NCBI RefSeq assembly: GCF_031181385.1
Contig: NZ_JAPSKV010000003.1
Location: forward strand, 1 to 64,000
Source: Fredinandcohnia onubensis
GTDB taxonomy: Bacteria > Bacillota > Bacilli > Bacillales > Bacillaceae_L
Length of the DNA stretch: 64,000 nucleotides
Direction of reading: 5' to 3'
In this document: positions 19,297 through 27,941 of the stretch, one piece after another
Layout: the number at the start of each line of letters is the position of its first letter
Position numbering within the stretch: the first letter of the stretch is position 1
The notes under the pieces: model-generated
The model's database searches: none
Told to the model about the DNA's origin: nothing
Seen by the model: the letters and a program-made list of their open reading frames with translations, nothing else
Program-made: the position numbers and the translations under genes

Positions 19297-20706
19297 ATGG
19301 TAGTAGGAGATTTCCCAATTGAAACAGACACAATAGTTATTGGTGCTGGACCTGGTGGATATGTTGCAGCGATCCGTGCTGCACAACTAGGACAAAAAGT
19401 TACGATTGTAGAGAAAGACACTGTTGGTGGTGTTTGTCTTAACGTTGGATGTATCCCTTCTAAGGCGCTAATCTCCGCTGGACACCGTTATGAAACAGCT
19501 AAGAATTCTGAATCAATGGGAATCAAAGCTGAAAATGTAACACTTGATTTTTCAAAAGTTCAAGCTTTTAAAGATAGTGTTGTTAAGAAATTAACTGGTG
19601 GAGTTGCAGGACTATTAAAAGGTAATAAGGTTGAAGTTGTAAAAGGGGAAGCATATTTTGTAGATGCAAACTCTTTACGTGTTATGAGTGATAACGCTGC
19701 ACAAACTTACAATTTTAAAAATGCAATTATTGCTACAGGTTCTCGTCCAATCGAAATACCATCTTTTAAATATTCAAAACGTGTTCTTGATTCAACTGGC
19801 GCACTTGGACTTAAGGATGTACCAGAAAAAATCGTCGTAATCGGCGGTGGTGTAATTGGTATTGAACTTGGTGGTGCTTATGCAAACTTTGGATCACAAG
19901 TAACAATTCTAGAGGGAGCAGATGACATCCTTCTTGGTTTTGAAAAGCAAATGACTTCTATTGTTAAAAAGAACCTTAAGAAAAAGGGTGCGGAAATCAT
20001 CACGAAGGCTCTTGCTAAAGGTGTAGAAGAGACTGAAAATGGTGTAACAGTAAAGTATGAAGCAAAAGGCGAAGAACATTCAATTGACGCAGACTATGTA
20101 TTCGTTATGGTAGGTCGTCGTGCTAATACAGATGAGCTTGGTTTAGAGCTTGCTGGTGTTAAAATGAATGAAAGAGGCGTAATTGAGATCGATAAACAAT
20201 GCCGTACAAGTGTAAGTAACATCTACGCAATCGGTGATATTGTTCCTGGACCTCAATTAGCTCATAAAGCTTCATACGAAGGTAAAATTGCAGCAGAAGC
20301 AATTGCTGGTGAGCCATCAGAAATCGACTACTTAGGCATTCCTGCTGTTGTATTCTCTGAACCTGAACTAGCGACAGTTGGATACAATGAGCAACAAGCA
20401 AAAGACGAAGGAATTGAAATTGTAGCAGCTAAATTCCCATATGCTGCAAATGGTCGTGCGCTTGCACTAGAGGCAACTGACGGTTTTGTAAAGTTAATCA
20501 CTCGTAAAGAGGATGGACTACTAATCGGTGCTCAGGTAGCTGGGGAAAGTGCATCAGATATTATTTCTGAGTTAGGTCTTGCTATTGAAGCTGGTATGAC
20601 AGCTGAAGATATCGCAATGACAATTCATGCCCACCCAACTCTAGGTGAAATTACAATGGAAGCAGCAGAAGTTGCTTTAGGATCTCCAATTCACATTGTG
20701 AAATAA
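19297..20706 (+). CDS. pdhD: Dihydrolipoamide dehydrogenase (E3)
   Basis: FAD-dependent E3 component that reoxidises dihydrolipoamide with NAD+. FAD-binding GAGPGGY (17-23), redox disulfide GGVCLNVGC (Cys47/Cys52), NAD-binding [10 protein letters not shown] (about 180-195) and the C-terminal catalytic HAHPTLGE are all present. 469 residues. It starts six bases after pdhC and is the last gene of the operon, followed by a strong terminator. It probably also serves other 2-oxoacid dehydrogenases. Confidence 0.97.
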   Translation: MVVGDFPIETDTIVIGAGPGGYVAAIRAAQLGQKVTIVEKDTVGGVCLNVGCIPSKALISAGHRYETAKNSESMGIKAENVTLDFSKVQAFKDSVVKKLTGGVAGLLKGNKVEVVKGEAYFVDANSLRVMSDNAAQTYNFKNAIIATGSRPIEIPSFKYSKRVLDSTGALGLKDVPEKIVVIGGGVIGIELGGAYANFGSQVTILEGADDILLGFEKQMTSIVKKNLKKKGAEIITKALAKGVEETENGVTVKYEAKGEEHSIDADYVFVMVGRRANTDELGLELAGVKMNERGVIEIDKQCRTSVSNIYAIGDIVPGPQLAHKASYEGKIAAEAIAGEPSEIDYLGIPAVVFSEPELATVGYNEQQAKDEGIEIVAAKFPYAANGRALALEATDGFVKLITRKEDGLLIGAQVAGESASDIISELGLAIEAGMTAEDIAMTIHAHPTLGEITMEAAEVALGSPIHIVK

Positions 20707-20713
20707 TAAATGT

Positions 20714-20747
20714 AAAAAATCGCTCCGAATTCGGGGCGATTTTTTTA
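20714..20747. terminator. pdh operon terminator (bidirectional)
   Basis: AAAAAATCGC-tccgaattcgg-GGCGATTTTTTT; also suits the converging lipoprotein gene. Confidence 0.9.
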
Positions 20748-20748
20748 C

Positions 20749-21129
20749 TTATTTTTTTGAACTAGTTGAAGTCGACAAGACGTTTTCAAGGGGAATGATA
20801 ATTTCTTCCTTGTCAACATTCCCTTCAATTTTTTCAAGGACTTTATTTTGTTCAATAATCAATAAAGAAGGATATTCTTCAATCTTATACTTCGTATACA
20901 ATCTATTATCTTCAGAAGAAACAACCTTCATATTTGCGATTTCAGTGGGGAATTTATTTCTAAGCTCCAGTAAGGCATCATAATAATTACTTTCATTGTG
21001 AAGATTATCTTCATCGGAAAAAAAGATGATTTGTTTTTCATCTATTTCTGGCAATGTAGGCTGCGTTTGGTATGAAGAACATGAGGAAAGGAAAATAAAA
21101 GAAAGTATGATTAGGGTAAATGCTTTCAT
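20749..21129 (-). CDS. Small lipoprotein with a thioredoxin-like fold lacking CXXC
   Basis: A 126-residue lipoprotein: signal peptide with lipobox FLSSC (Cys17). The rest looks like a degenerate thioredoxin fold: IIFFSDED fits the central strand but lacks the active-site cysteines, and EYPSLLIIEQNKVLEKIEG fits the cis-proline strand and following hairpin. I chose the ATG at 21129, four codons inside the tracked ORF, with GGAAGAG upstream. It converges on pdhD. The fold is inferred from pattern, and the function is unknown. Confidence 0.6.
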   Translation of the reverse strand: MKAFTLIILSFIFLSSCSSYQTQPTLPEIDEKQIIFFSDEDNLHNESNYYDALLELRNKFPTEIANMKVVSSEDNRLYTKYKIEEYPSLLIIEQNKVLEKIEGNVDKEEIIIPLENVLSTSTSSKK

Positions 21130-21393
21130 TTTGTTAATCACTCTTCCATAAAATAGTCAAAAATATAGGTCTTTACATCTAAATTTGATAATACAAAACA
21201 CCTATTTTTCAATTTAAATTCATTTTATCATGTATTCATAAAATTCTTTCCAATGTCATCGATTTGTTACATAAATGAAAAATACTACCATATTTCTGTG
21301 CATATTAATTAATATAGTAAATAGAAATTCATAGAGACAAGCATGCGTACGTGGTCTTAGTTCCTTTATTGCAGATAAAAGGGGAGTTTCTTC

Positions 21394-21633
21394 ATGAAGG
21401 TATATGTAATTGGATTAATCCAGGTATTAATATGGAGTACATTTTCTTTGGTTACATGGTTATCACGTTCCGATAGTCTATTTGTGAAAGGTATTTTATT
21501 AGTGATCTTTTGTTATCTTGCTTTTTTAATTGCTAACAAAATTGGATTAACACGAAAGAGTTCCTTCTTGATTACGGCTATTTCATTTTTCTGTTTTTTC
21601 TCATTTGAAAAGGTTTTTTGGGCATTTACATAA
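21394..21633 (+). CDS. Small membrane protein, unknown function
   Basis: A 79-residue protein with two or three hydrophobic segments (VIGLIQVLIWSTFSLVTWL, GILLVIFCYLAFLIA, SFLITAISFFCFFSF). ATG with AAAGGGGAG Shine-Dalgarno; followed by a bidirectional terminator. I do not recognise a family. The strong ribosome binding site and the membrane-like composition support a real gene. Confidence 0.65.
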   Translation: MKVYVIGLIQVLIWSTFSLVTWLSRSDSLFVKGILLVIFCYLAFLIANKIGLTRKSSFLITAISFFCFFSFEKVFWAFT

Positions 21634-21668
21634 AAAAGACCACATCTTAATGATATGGCCTTTTCTTA
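21632..21668. terminator. Bidirectional terminator
   Basis: Imperfect stem AAGACCACATC-ttaat-GATATGGCCTTTT between converging genes. Confidence 0.7.
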
Positions 21669-21681
21669 CTTCCTTAAATGG

Positions 21682-22119
21682 TTATTTTCGTTTGTAAAAA
21701 TACATAATTCTTCCGTTAAAAAGATGTAATTCTCCTTCAAGTTTTTTGGCTAGAAACTTGCAGAACTCATTAGCTTTTCCTTTATCGCCAGTTGTTGACA
21801 CTTGTGGAAGGGTGACTTGGATATAGGATTGCTGTATTTGTTCACCTTTTTCTGCTTCAAGTTCCTCTTGGCCGACGCCCACGACGATCGCATTATATTT
21901 TTGTTGATTGGATTTTAGATAAAACCAATTATGTTCTTGGTTTATCTCTTTTATGTCGTATGGAAAGGCAGCGTTGTCGTAATCCCAATCAAGCTGCTGT
22001 CCCGTTTTACTTGTAATTTCCTTGTAATAGCTAAAGAGATCTTTTACATCATCTAGTGATAAACTTTGTGTGTTTGATGCTGGAACAAGCTTTATGAATG
22101 CGTTTTCCAAACTTTTCAC
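21682..22119 (-). CDS. DUF1885-like conserved protein
   Basis: A 145-residue soluble protein (AFIKLVPAS, LDDVKDLFSYYKEITSKTG, QLDWDYDNAAFPYDI) that resembles the Bacillus DUF1885 family, for which a structure but no function is known. The family name is recalled, not searched. It has no signal peptide or membrane segment. It lies next to the SR1 locus, as a single gene on the minus strand. Confidence 0.6.
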   Translation of the reverse strand: MKSLENAFIKLVPASNTQSLSLDDVKDLFSYYKEITSKTGQQLDWDYDNAAFPYDIKEINQEHNWFYLKSNQQKYNAIVVGVGQEELEAEKGEQIQQSYIQVTLPQVSTTGDKGKANEFCKFLAKKLEGELHLFNGRIMYFYKRK

Positions 22120-22291
22120 TCCTACTCCAGATTGATTAATTATGTATGTTTTTATCTCTAAGTTACTACTATTCTAGCATTTAATGGGTAATACTTACAA
22201 CTTTCTGTTATATGACGTGAATATGCATCGTAATTCAACAAGTATGATAAAAAACAACTAAAAATAATTTAAAATGATATACAATTAACTA

Positions 22292-22320
22292 TTGACGAAC
22301 CAATTGTGTCATACTATTAT
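22292..22320 (+). promoter_or_regulatory. SR1 promoter (sigma-A)
   Basis: TTGACG, 17-base spacer, TATTAT; near-consensus. In B. subtilis this promoter is repressed by CcpN; I cannot assign the CcpN boxes with confidence. Confidence 0.75.
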
Positions 22321-22334
22321 ATAAATAACATAAC

Positions 22335-22348
22335 ATAAAACGTTTTCA
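22335..22348 (+). promoter_or_regulatory. cre-like site downstream of SR1 promoter
   Basis: ATAAAACGTTTTCA matches the CcpA cre consensus TGWAANCGNTNWCA except for the first two bases. Its place, just after the expected transcript start, would suit roadblock repression by CcpA. Confidence 0.5.
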
Positions 22349-22390
22349 AAGGAAGTTTAGTAATCTACTTTTCGAAAGGGGCTTTGAATA

Positions 22391-22507
22391 ATGGGTACAA
22401 TCATCTGTCAAACTTGTAGTGAAACAATTGAACATTTTGAGTATGAGAAGGTTACAACACTTTATTCAACTTGCGACCACTGCGATTGCAATCACGAAGA
22501 GAAATAA
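22391..22507 (+). CDS. sr1P: SR1P, GapA-binding small protein
   Basis: Too short for the ORF track: 38 codons, beginning MGTIICQTCSETIEHFEYEK and ending in a His/Cys-rich CDHCDCNHEEK tail. It strongly resembles SR1P encoded by the dual-function RNA SR1. Two CxxC pairs (CQTC, CDHC) suggest a small zinc-binding fold. SR1P binds GapA, stabilises gapA mRNA and lets GapA stimulate RNase J1 (rnjA, also in this window). Shine-Dalgarno AAAGGGG lies nine bases from the ATG. Confidence 0.9.
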   Translation: MGTIICQTCSETIEHFEYEKVTTLYSTCDHCDCNHEEK

Positions 22508-22522
22508 CTTTATAAAAAATAA

Positions 22523-22560
22523 AAGCATGCAATAATATTTGCATGCTTCTTTTTCGTTTT
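22523..22560 (+). terminator. SR1 terminator
   Basis: AAGCATGCAA / TTGCATGCTT stem followed by CTTTTTCGTTTTT. Confidence 0.9.
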
Positions 22561-24032
22561 TATTTAATGGCTTTGTGTTCTTTTATAACTCGCAAGTGTT
22601 TTAAATCATAATCCTCGGGTCCTTGGACGGGGAGACCTGCTTCAATATTGGTTTGAATATACGTTAAGTTCTCCTCAGTTATAATCTCTCCAGGGATGAA
22701 AATTGGAATACCTGGTGGATACACCATGATAAATTCAGCAATTACTCTGCCAGCGGATTCTTCAAATGGAACAACTTCAGTTTCAGAATAAAATGCATCA
22801 CGAGGCGATAAAGCAAGTACTGGGATATCTGGAAGTAAAACTTCTGGTACAATTCTAGATTCTGAAAGATGTGAGACTTCATCAGATAAATTCGCAAGCG
22901 CAGCAATTAGTAAATCAGCTTCTTTCTTCGTATCACCGGGTGTTACGATACAAAGAATGTTGTATAGGTCGGACATTTCCACTTCAATATTGTATTTTTC
23001 ACGAAGCCAAACTTCTGCATCTGAACCTGTAATACCAAGGTCTTTTACAGAAATTATTAATTTTGTTGGATCAAAGTCAAATGTAGCTATAGAGCCTAAA
23101 ATTTCGCGTCCGATACATTTAAGTTTTTCTATTTCATTGATCTTTTCCCTCATATAGTTGGCTAATTGAATCGTTTTTTCAATCAGGTCATATCCTTCTG
23201 TCACTAATTGTCTTCTCGCAACATCCAAAGATGCTAATAATAAATAAGATGTAGACGTTGTTGTTAGCATACTTAAGATCGTTTGAACCCTGTTAGCTGA
23301 CACTAAGCCTTCTCTAACATTTAAAATAGAGCTTTGTGTCATTGAGCCTCCTAGCTTATGGACGCTTGTTGCAGCCATATCTGCACCGGCCTGCATGGCA
23401 GATAGCGGTAGCCCATCATGAAAGTGAATATGAACGCCATGTGCTTCGTCAACGAGTACTGGTACTTCATAAGAATGAGCAATTTCTACAATCTTCTTTA
23501 GGTCAGCAGCAACACCGAAGTAGGTTGGATTAATCACTAGTAATCCTTTTGCATCTGGATGCTGTTCAAGCGCTTTGTTAACAGAGTCTGTAGTGATTCC
23601 ATGAGAAATTCCCAAAGTATTATCAATCTCAGGATGAATGAAGATTGGCACTGCTCCTGAAAACACAATGGCTGACATAACAGACTTATGGACATTTCTA
23701 GGTACAATGATTTTATCTCCAGGGCCACATACAGCCATGACCATTGTCATAATTGCCCCACTTGTACCTTGAACGGAAAAGAAAGTGTGATCTGCACCAA
23801 ATGCCTCAGCTGCAAGGTCTTGAGCTTGCTTAATGATGCCTTTAGGTTGGTGGAGATCATCTAAGGGTCCGATATTAATGAGGTCAATTGAAAGGGCATT
23901 GTCCCCAATAAAGTTACGAAATTCTGGATCAATCCCAGCGCCTTTTTTATGTCCAGGTATATGGAATTGAGTTGGGTTCTTTTTTGAGTGTTCAATAAGA
24001 CCAGTAAATAATGGTGTTTCATTTTGTGACAA
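22560..24032 (-). CDS. speA: Arginine decarboxylase SpeA (Orn/Lys/Arg decarboxylase family)
   Basis: PLP-dependent fold-I decarboxylase of 490 residues, the same length as B. subtilis SpeA, which makes agmatine for polyamine synthesis. The Schiff-base lysine is in TSVHKLGGSMTQ (about residue 227), preceded by VDEAHGVHIHF. Synteny with SR1 supports SpeA over a lysine decarboxylase paralogue. TTG start with GAGGTG ten bases upstream. It converges with SR1, so SR1 read-through would be antisense to its 3' end. Confidence 0.92.
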   Translation of the reverse strand: MSQNETPLFTGLIEHSKKNPTQFHIPGHKKGAGIDPEFRNFIGDNALSIDLINIGPLDDLHQPKGIIKQAQDLAAEAFGADHTFFSVQGTSGAIMTMVMAVCGPGDKIIVPRNVHKSVMSAIVFSGAVPIFIHPEIDNTLGISHGITTDSVNKALEQHPDAKGLLVINPTYFGVAADLKKIVEIAHSYEVPVLVDEAHGVHIHFHDGLPLSAMQAGADMAATSVHKLGGSMTQSSILNVREGLVSANRVQTILSMLTTTSTSYLLLASLDVARRQLVTEGYDLIEKTIQLANYMREKINEIEKLKCIGREILGSIATFDFDPTKLIISVKDLGITGSDAEVWLREKYNIEVEMSDLYNILCIVTPGDTKKEADLLIAALANLSDEVSHLSESRIVPEVLLPDIPVLALSPRDAFYSETEVVPFEESAGRVIAEFIMVYPPGIPIFIPGEIITEENLTYIQTNIEAGLPVQGPEDYDLKHLRVIKEHKAIK

Positions 24033-24297
24033 TTGATAACCACACCTCTTTATTTATATTTCAGATTTCTACATAAAACAAATGAATTATAGCATTTCTC
24101 TTACCGTTTGCATATAAAAATATTTCTTACTTTTAAATTGTCACAACAAGTAATTATTAAACATTATTTGAACTGTTAAACTTTGCTTTATAACTTTTAC
24201 CAAATAAGTAGTAGTTCACGTTTAAATTTAGACTAAAGGAAAAAAGAGGAGTTTTGAGTACCGACATCGAAAAGGATTAATGAAAGGTGGGAGTAAA

Positions 24298-25257
24298 ATG
24301 AATTGGGAAACAAAGGTTTCAACTTTATTAGGAATTAAGTATCCAATCATTCAAGGAGGACTTGCGTATTTAGCCTATTCGGAACTTGCAGCAGCTGTAT
24401 CAAATGCAGGTGGCCTTGGTCAAATAACTGCTATGTCACTTGACACACCAGAAGATCTTCGTACTGAAATTAAAAAAGTAAAAGAACTAACAAACAAACC
24501 GTTTGGGGTTAACTATGCGATTGGACAGCATGGAAGACCGTTCTCGGACATGCTTGATGTAGCAATTGAGGAAGAAGTTCCTGTCATCACAATGACTGGA
24601 GGAAATCCTGCTCCAATTTTTGAACAATTAAAGGGTGTTAATATGAAGAAGCTTGTTCTGGTTGCTGCCAGAAGACAAGCAGAAAAAGCAGAGGAGTTAG
24701 GGGCAGACGCTGTTATGGTAGTTGGTCAAGAGGGTGGTGGCCATCTAGGTAGGCAGGATATTGGAACAATGGTTCTTATTCCGCAAGTTGTAGATGCAGT
24801 TTCCATTCCAGTTATCGCTTCAGGTGGGATTGGTGATGGTCGAGGTTTGATGGCTGCGTTAAGCTTGGGTGCAGAGGGGATTGAAATGGGTACACGCTTC
24901 ATTGCGACGAAAGAATGTGTTCACGCCCATGAGGGATATAAGGATGCATTGATTAAAGGAACCGAAAATGATACAGTCGTAATTAAACGCTCACTTGGTG
25001 CACCGGGTCGTGTCATTTCAAATGAATGGTCCTCAAAAATCCTAGAGTTGGAAGCTGCAAACAGTGGATATGAAGGATTAAAGGAATACATAAGTGGTCA
25101 AGCTAATATGAGCTATATCTATGATGGTAAACTGGATGGTGGATTTGCTTGGGCTGGTCAAGTAATGGGGCTCATTAAGGATGAACCAACAGTCGCTGAG
25201 CTGTTTGAGCGAATGATTACTGAAGCTGAGCAAATTAGGTCAAAGTGGAGTAAATAG
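24298..25257 (+). CDS. Nitronate monooxygenase / FabK-like flavoprotein
   Basis: FMN-binding TIM barrel of the 2-nitropropane dioxygenase family (319 residues). Visible motifs are PIIQGGLAYLA at the N-terminus, VGQEGGGHLG near the middle and IASGGIGDGRGL plus GTRFIATKE for phosphate and FMN binding. The family includes nitronate monooxygenases and the enoyl-ACP reductase FabK, and sequence alone does not decide; no fatty acid synthesis genes are nearby. The start is set at ATG 24298 with AAAGGTGG upstream. It is followed 12 bases later by yktA. Confidence 0.8.
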   Translation: MNWETKVSTLLGIKYPIIQGGLAYLAYSELAAAVSNAGGLGQITAMSLDTPEDLRTEIKKVKELTNKPFGVNYAIGQHGRPFSDMLDVAIEEEVPVITMTGGNPAPIFEQLKGVNMKKLVLVAARRQAEKAEELGADAVMVVGQEGGGHLGRQDIGTMVLIPQVVDAVSIPVIASGGIGDGRGLMAALSLGAEGIEMGTRFIATKECVHAHEGYKDALIKGTENDTVVIKRSLGAPGRVISNEWSSKILELEAANSGYEGLKEYISGQANMSYIYDGKLDGGFAWAGQVMGLIKDEPTVAELFERMITEAEQIRSKWSK

Positions 25258-25269
25258 AGGTGAAGTCGT

Positions 25270-25533
25270 TTGGATTATCAATACCCGATTTCATATGACT
25301 GGAACACAGACGAGGTAGTCGATGTGATTGCCTTTTTTGAATGTGTTGAAAGGGCATATGAGATGGGAATAGCAAGGGAAAAAATGATGCAGGCTTATAA
25401 ACGCTTTAAAGAAATTGTCCCGAGCAAAGCAGAAGAAAAACAAGTTTGTGGAGAATTTGAAGAAACTAGCGGGTATTCTGCATACCGTGTTATTCAAAAA
25501 GCAAAAGAAAATACAGAAATAATCAAAATGTAA
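25270..25533 (+). CDS. yktA: UPF0223 protein YktA
   Basis: An 87-residue helical protein of the UPF0223 family ([32 protein letters not shown]). Function unknown. TTG start with GAGGTGA Shine-Dalgarno; probably co-transcribed with the preceding flavoprotein gene. Confidence 0.92.
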   Translation: MDYQYPISYDWNTDEVVDVIAFFECVERAYEMGIAREKMMQAYKRFKEIVPSKAEEKQVCGEFEETSGYSAYRVIQKAKENTEIIKM

Positions 25534-25535
25534 AC

Positions 25536-25570
25536 AAAAAGGATGTCTTTTAGAATAAGACATCCTTTTT
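25536..25570. terminator. Bidirectional terminator between yktA and yktB
   Basis: AAAAAGGATGTCTT / AAGACATCCTTTTT stem. Confidence 0.88.
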
Positions 25571-25610
25571 GGTATGTAAGCTTGTCGAAAAATGAATTCC
25601 TTTTCGAAAC

Positions 25611-26246
25611 TTACTTTGAACTTTCTTGTGCTAACTGGTATAATGGAAGTAACTTTCTGAAAGTTCCATCAATTACTCGTACTAACTCTTCAGCGTTCAT
25701 TTCAACCACTTTATCTCGAGGAATGTTAATTCCACATAGGATTTCGGCCTTTTTAACAGTTTGTAGTCGTGTGAACATTGATTCAAGTTCTTGTTCGCTT
25801 AACTCCTGATGAATAAGAGTTTCTGGTTTTGTGTGATCGACCGACCATACAAAATGGTTTGGGACACTTTCTCTAATTTTTTTTGAGTGCTCCATTAATA
25901 CATGACCAAATTCAGCCTTGATAGGTGCCTCATAAATTACAGCAAACCAAACAAATAGATGTGTATTCCATAAACCGATTTGAAAATGAGGCAGCATTTT
26001 ATACCCACGCTTATTATTTGCAAAAGCTACCCAAGTATCTTTAGGTGGATTAATCGTCCTTCTTGCATGTTTTGCAACATGAGCAAACATTTCATCTCCT
26101 GAAAGACTCGAGAGTGTAGGGGCAAAATGATCCCCTAATTCCTCTAATTTTGGTCGAACATGTTTAATTAATGCATCCATGCGGTCTTCAAGTCCATCTA
26201 TTGTAAACACATTAAAGTCTTCTTTTGTAAATCCTGTAAAAGCCAT
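25611..26246 (-). CDS. yktB: UPF0637 protein YktB
   Basis: A 211-residue protein of UPF0637 (YktB) with family features such as GDEMFAHVAKHARRT, HFQIGLWNTHLFVW and ending in the RKLLPLY segment. A structure of the family is known, but the function is not. ATG with AGGAGG upstream; divergent from ykzI. Confidence 0.92.
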   Translation of the reverse strand: MAFTGFTKEDFNVFTIDGLEDRMDALIKHVRPKLEELGDHFAPTLSSLSGDEMFAHVAKHARRTINPPKDTWVAFANNKRGYKMLPHFQIGLWNTHLFVWFAVIYEAPIKAEFGHVLMEHSKKIRESVPNHFVWSVDHTKPETLIHQELSEQELESMFTRLQTVKKAEILCGINIPRDKVVEMNAEELVRVIDGTFRKLLPLYQLAQESSK

Positions 26247-26457
26247 TGAATTTTCCTCCTAATGATATTCCTTCTTGTATTTTAGCAAAAACATTTAAAA
26301 AGCTAAACTGGCATGCTCGAAATTAAACCTAAAGCTTATCTAGGTATACGCACATATTTGTTACAATGCTCTAGTTTCTTCATAAGATAGAAGTAACTAG
26401 CAGAATTAGTCAATGAGAGAAAGTGGAAGATCGAAATAGTGGAAAGGGGTGCGGAAA

Positions 26458-26646
26458 TTGAAACAAGTGATAAATGACTTAAAGCGAAAAGACGGAGAAA
26501 AACGCTTGGCTGTATTACGTTTAGAAGTAGATTATGAATTGGCAACCCTTTATGATGCGATGATTGAAAAGGATGAAGTGAAAAAAGCAGAATGTAAAAA
26601 GAAATTACAAAAATTAAGCCAAGAAATGATTAAAATTGAAGTATAA
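26458..26646 (+). CDS. ykzI: Small helical protein YkzI-like
   Basis: A charged 62-residue protein (KRLAVLRLEVDYELATLYDAM) predicted to be two helices, a coiled-coil hairpin. I set the start at TTG 26458, because AAAGGGG lies eight bases upstream; the tracked GTG is too close to it. Position before yktC and length fit B. subtilis YkzI. Function unknown. Confidence 0.75.
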   Translation: MKQVINDLKRKDGEKRLAVLRLEVDYELATLYDAMIEKDEVKKAECKKKLQKLSQEMIKIEV

Positions 26647-26655
26647 AAGAGGAGC

Positions 26656-26683
26656 GAAAGCGAACCTGAGATGGTTCGCTTTC
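26656..26683 (+). terminator. ykzI terminator
   Basis: GAAAGCGAACC-tgagat-GGTTCGCTTTC with a modest T tail. Confidence 0.75.
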
Positions 26684-26780
26684 CTTATTGCTTGCATGTC
26701 CATAAATAAGTAAAGTATGCTTTTAAAGAAAGATACATAGCACATACTATCCTTTGAGATGAAAAAAGTGAGGTACTGAT

Positions 26781-27575
26781 ATGGTAAATTGGGACAAAAT
26801 AGATAAATTTGCAAAACATTGGATAAAAGAGGCGGGAGAACGGATTCGGGATTCTTTTAAAACAAAGCTTGTGGTTGAATCAAAATCAAATCCAGATGAC
26901 CTTGTGACTAACATGGATAAGGAAACGGAACAATTTTTTATTGGGAAGATTCATGAGACGTTTCCGTCTCACCAAATTCTTGGGGAGGAAGGCTTTGGAG
27001 ATAAGCTCCAATCCTTAACTGGCATCACTTGGATTATCGATCCAATTGACGGAACAATGAATTTTATTCATCAACAACGTAATTTTGCCATTTCGGTTGC
27101 CGTATATGAAGACGGAGTGGGGCAGATTGGCCTTATTTACGATGTTGTTCATGATGAGCTATATCATGCACGTAAAGGTCTTGGTGCTTATTTTAACTCC
27201 ACAAAAATTGAACCGTTAGGGGAAGTCCCTTTGGAAAAAGCAATTGTTGCCATAAATGCAACATGGGTAACTGAAAATAAACGAATTGATCCTAAAATCT
27301 TGATACCGATTGTCAATGCTGTTCGTGGCACTCGTTCTTATGGCTCAGCAGCACTGGAGTTGGCTTATGTTGTGACTGGCAGAATTGATGTCTACATTAC
27401 AATGCGTTTATCACCTTGGGATTTTGCAGCTGGTGTTGTGCTTTTAAATGAAGTAGGTGGAGTCGTAACAACACTTGATGGAGAGCCATTAAACTTCTTA
27501 AAGGAAAACAGTGTATTTGTTGCAAGACCGAATTTACATAAAGAGATCTTTACACAATTTTTAAAAAGGAAATAA
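26781..27575 (+). CDS. yktC: Inositol monophosphatase family protein YktC
   Basis: Lithium-sensitive Mg2+-dependent phosphatase (264 residues). The metal site is built from GEE (Glu70), DPIDGTMNF (87-95) and WDFAAG (about 213). B. subtilis YktC (SuhB) acts on inositol-1-phosphate and related sugar phosphates. Single gene with its own terminator. Confidence 0.92.
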   Translation: MVNWDKIDKFAKHWIKEAGERIRDSFKTKLVVESKSNPDDLVTNMDKETEQFFIGKIHETFPSHQILGEEGFGDKLQSLTGITWIIDPIDGTMNFIHQQRNFAISVAVYEDGVGQIGLIYDVVHDELYHARKGLGAYFNSTKIEPLGEVPLEKAIVAINATWVTENKRIDPKILIPIVNAVRGTRSYGSAALELAYVVTGRIDVYITMRLSPWDFAAGVVLLNEVGGVVTTLDGEPLNFLKENSVFVARPNLHKEIFTQFLKRK

Positions 27576-27588
27576 AATCAAAAATAAA

Positions 27589-27635
27589 GCGTGAGGAAAG
27601 CAGAATTTAGATTCTGCCATTCTCACGCATTTTTT
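27589..27635. terminator. Nested bidirectional terminator yktC/ylaF
   Basis: Outer stem GCGTGAG / CTCACGC encloses inner stem GCAGAAT / ATTCTGC, followed by T7. The inner part overlaps the ylaF 3' end. Confidence 0.85.
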
Positions 27636-27792
27636 TCTTTGTGGTAAATCCTAAACCTGTCACAATAATTACAGCGATAATAGACAGAATAATACCTAAC
27701 AGACTTCTTTCAGCAATTGATACTCCAATTAACATAATGCAAACTGCAGTTGCAATCGCGAACAAGAGCATTGGCAAATTTACGTTTTTCAT
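27607..27792 (-). CDS. ylaF: Small membrane protein YlaF (DUF5325)
   Basis: A 61-residue protein with two transmembrane helices and a basic C-terminus ending KKKMRENGR. Position opposite typA and size fit YlaF. Function unknown. GAAAGGGG precedes the ATG. Confidence 0.8.
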   Translation of the reverse strand: MKNVNLPMLLFAIATAVCIMLIGVSIAERSLLGIILSIIAVIIVTGLGFTTKKKMRENGRI

Positions 27793-27941
27793 AGTATGGG
27801 CCCCTTTCCATAATTTATTTTACAGATAAATGTGTATTATTTCTACTGTTTGGTATATAATGTTTTAGTTCCAGTTCTTTTCGAAAGTAAAAAAATGTAA
27901 AATTTATTTATCCTTAAATTGATACTAGGAGATGTGTAATA

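Larger units (their letters stand above)
22327..22560 (+). ncRNA. sr1: Dual-function small RNA SR1
   Basis: Predicted transcript from the promoter at 22292-22320 to the terminator at 22523-22560, about 230 bases; B. subtilis SR1 is about 205. It carries the SR1P reading frame and lies between pdhD and speA as in B. subtilis. There it base-pairs with ahrC mRNA (arginine catabolism regulator) and is expressed under gluconeogenic conditions. Boundaries are inferred from promoter and terminator. Confidence 0.75.

Noticed and set aside
18867-19421. 184-codon minus-strand ORF across pdhC-pdhD
   Set aside because: Shadow of two well-supported genes; no Shine-Dalgarno.
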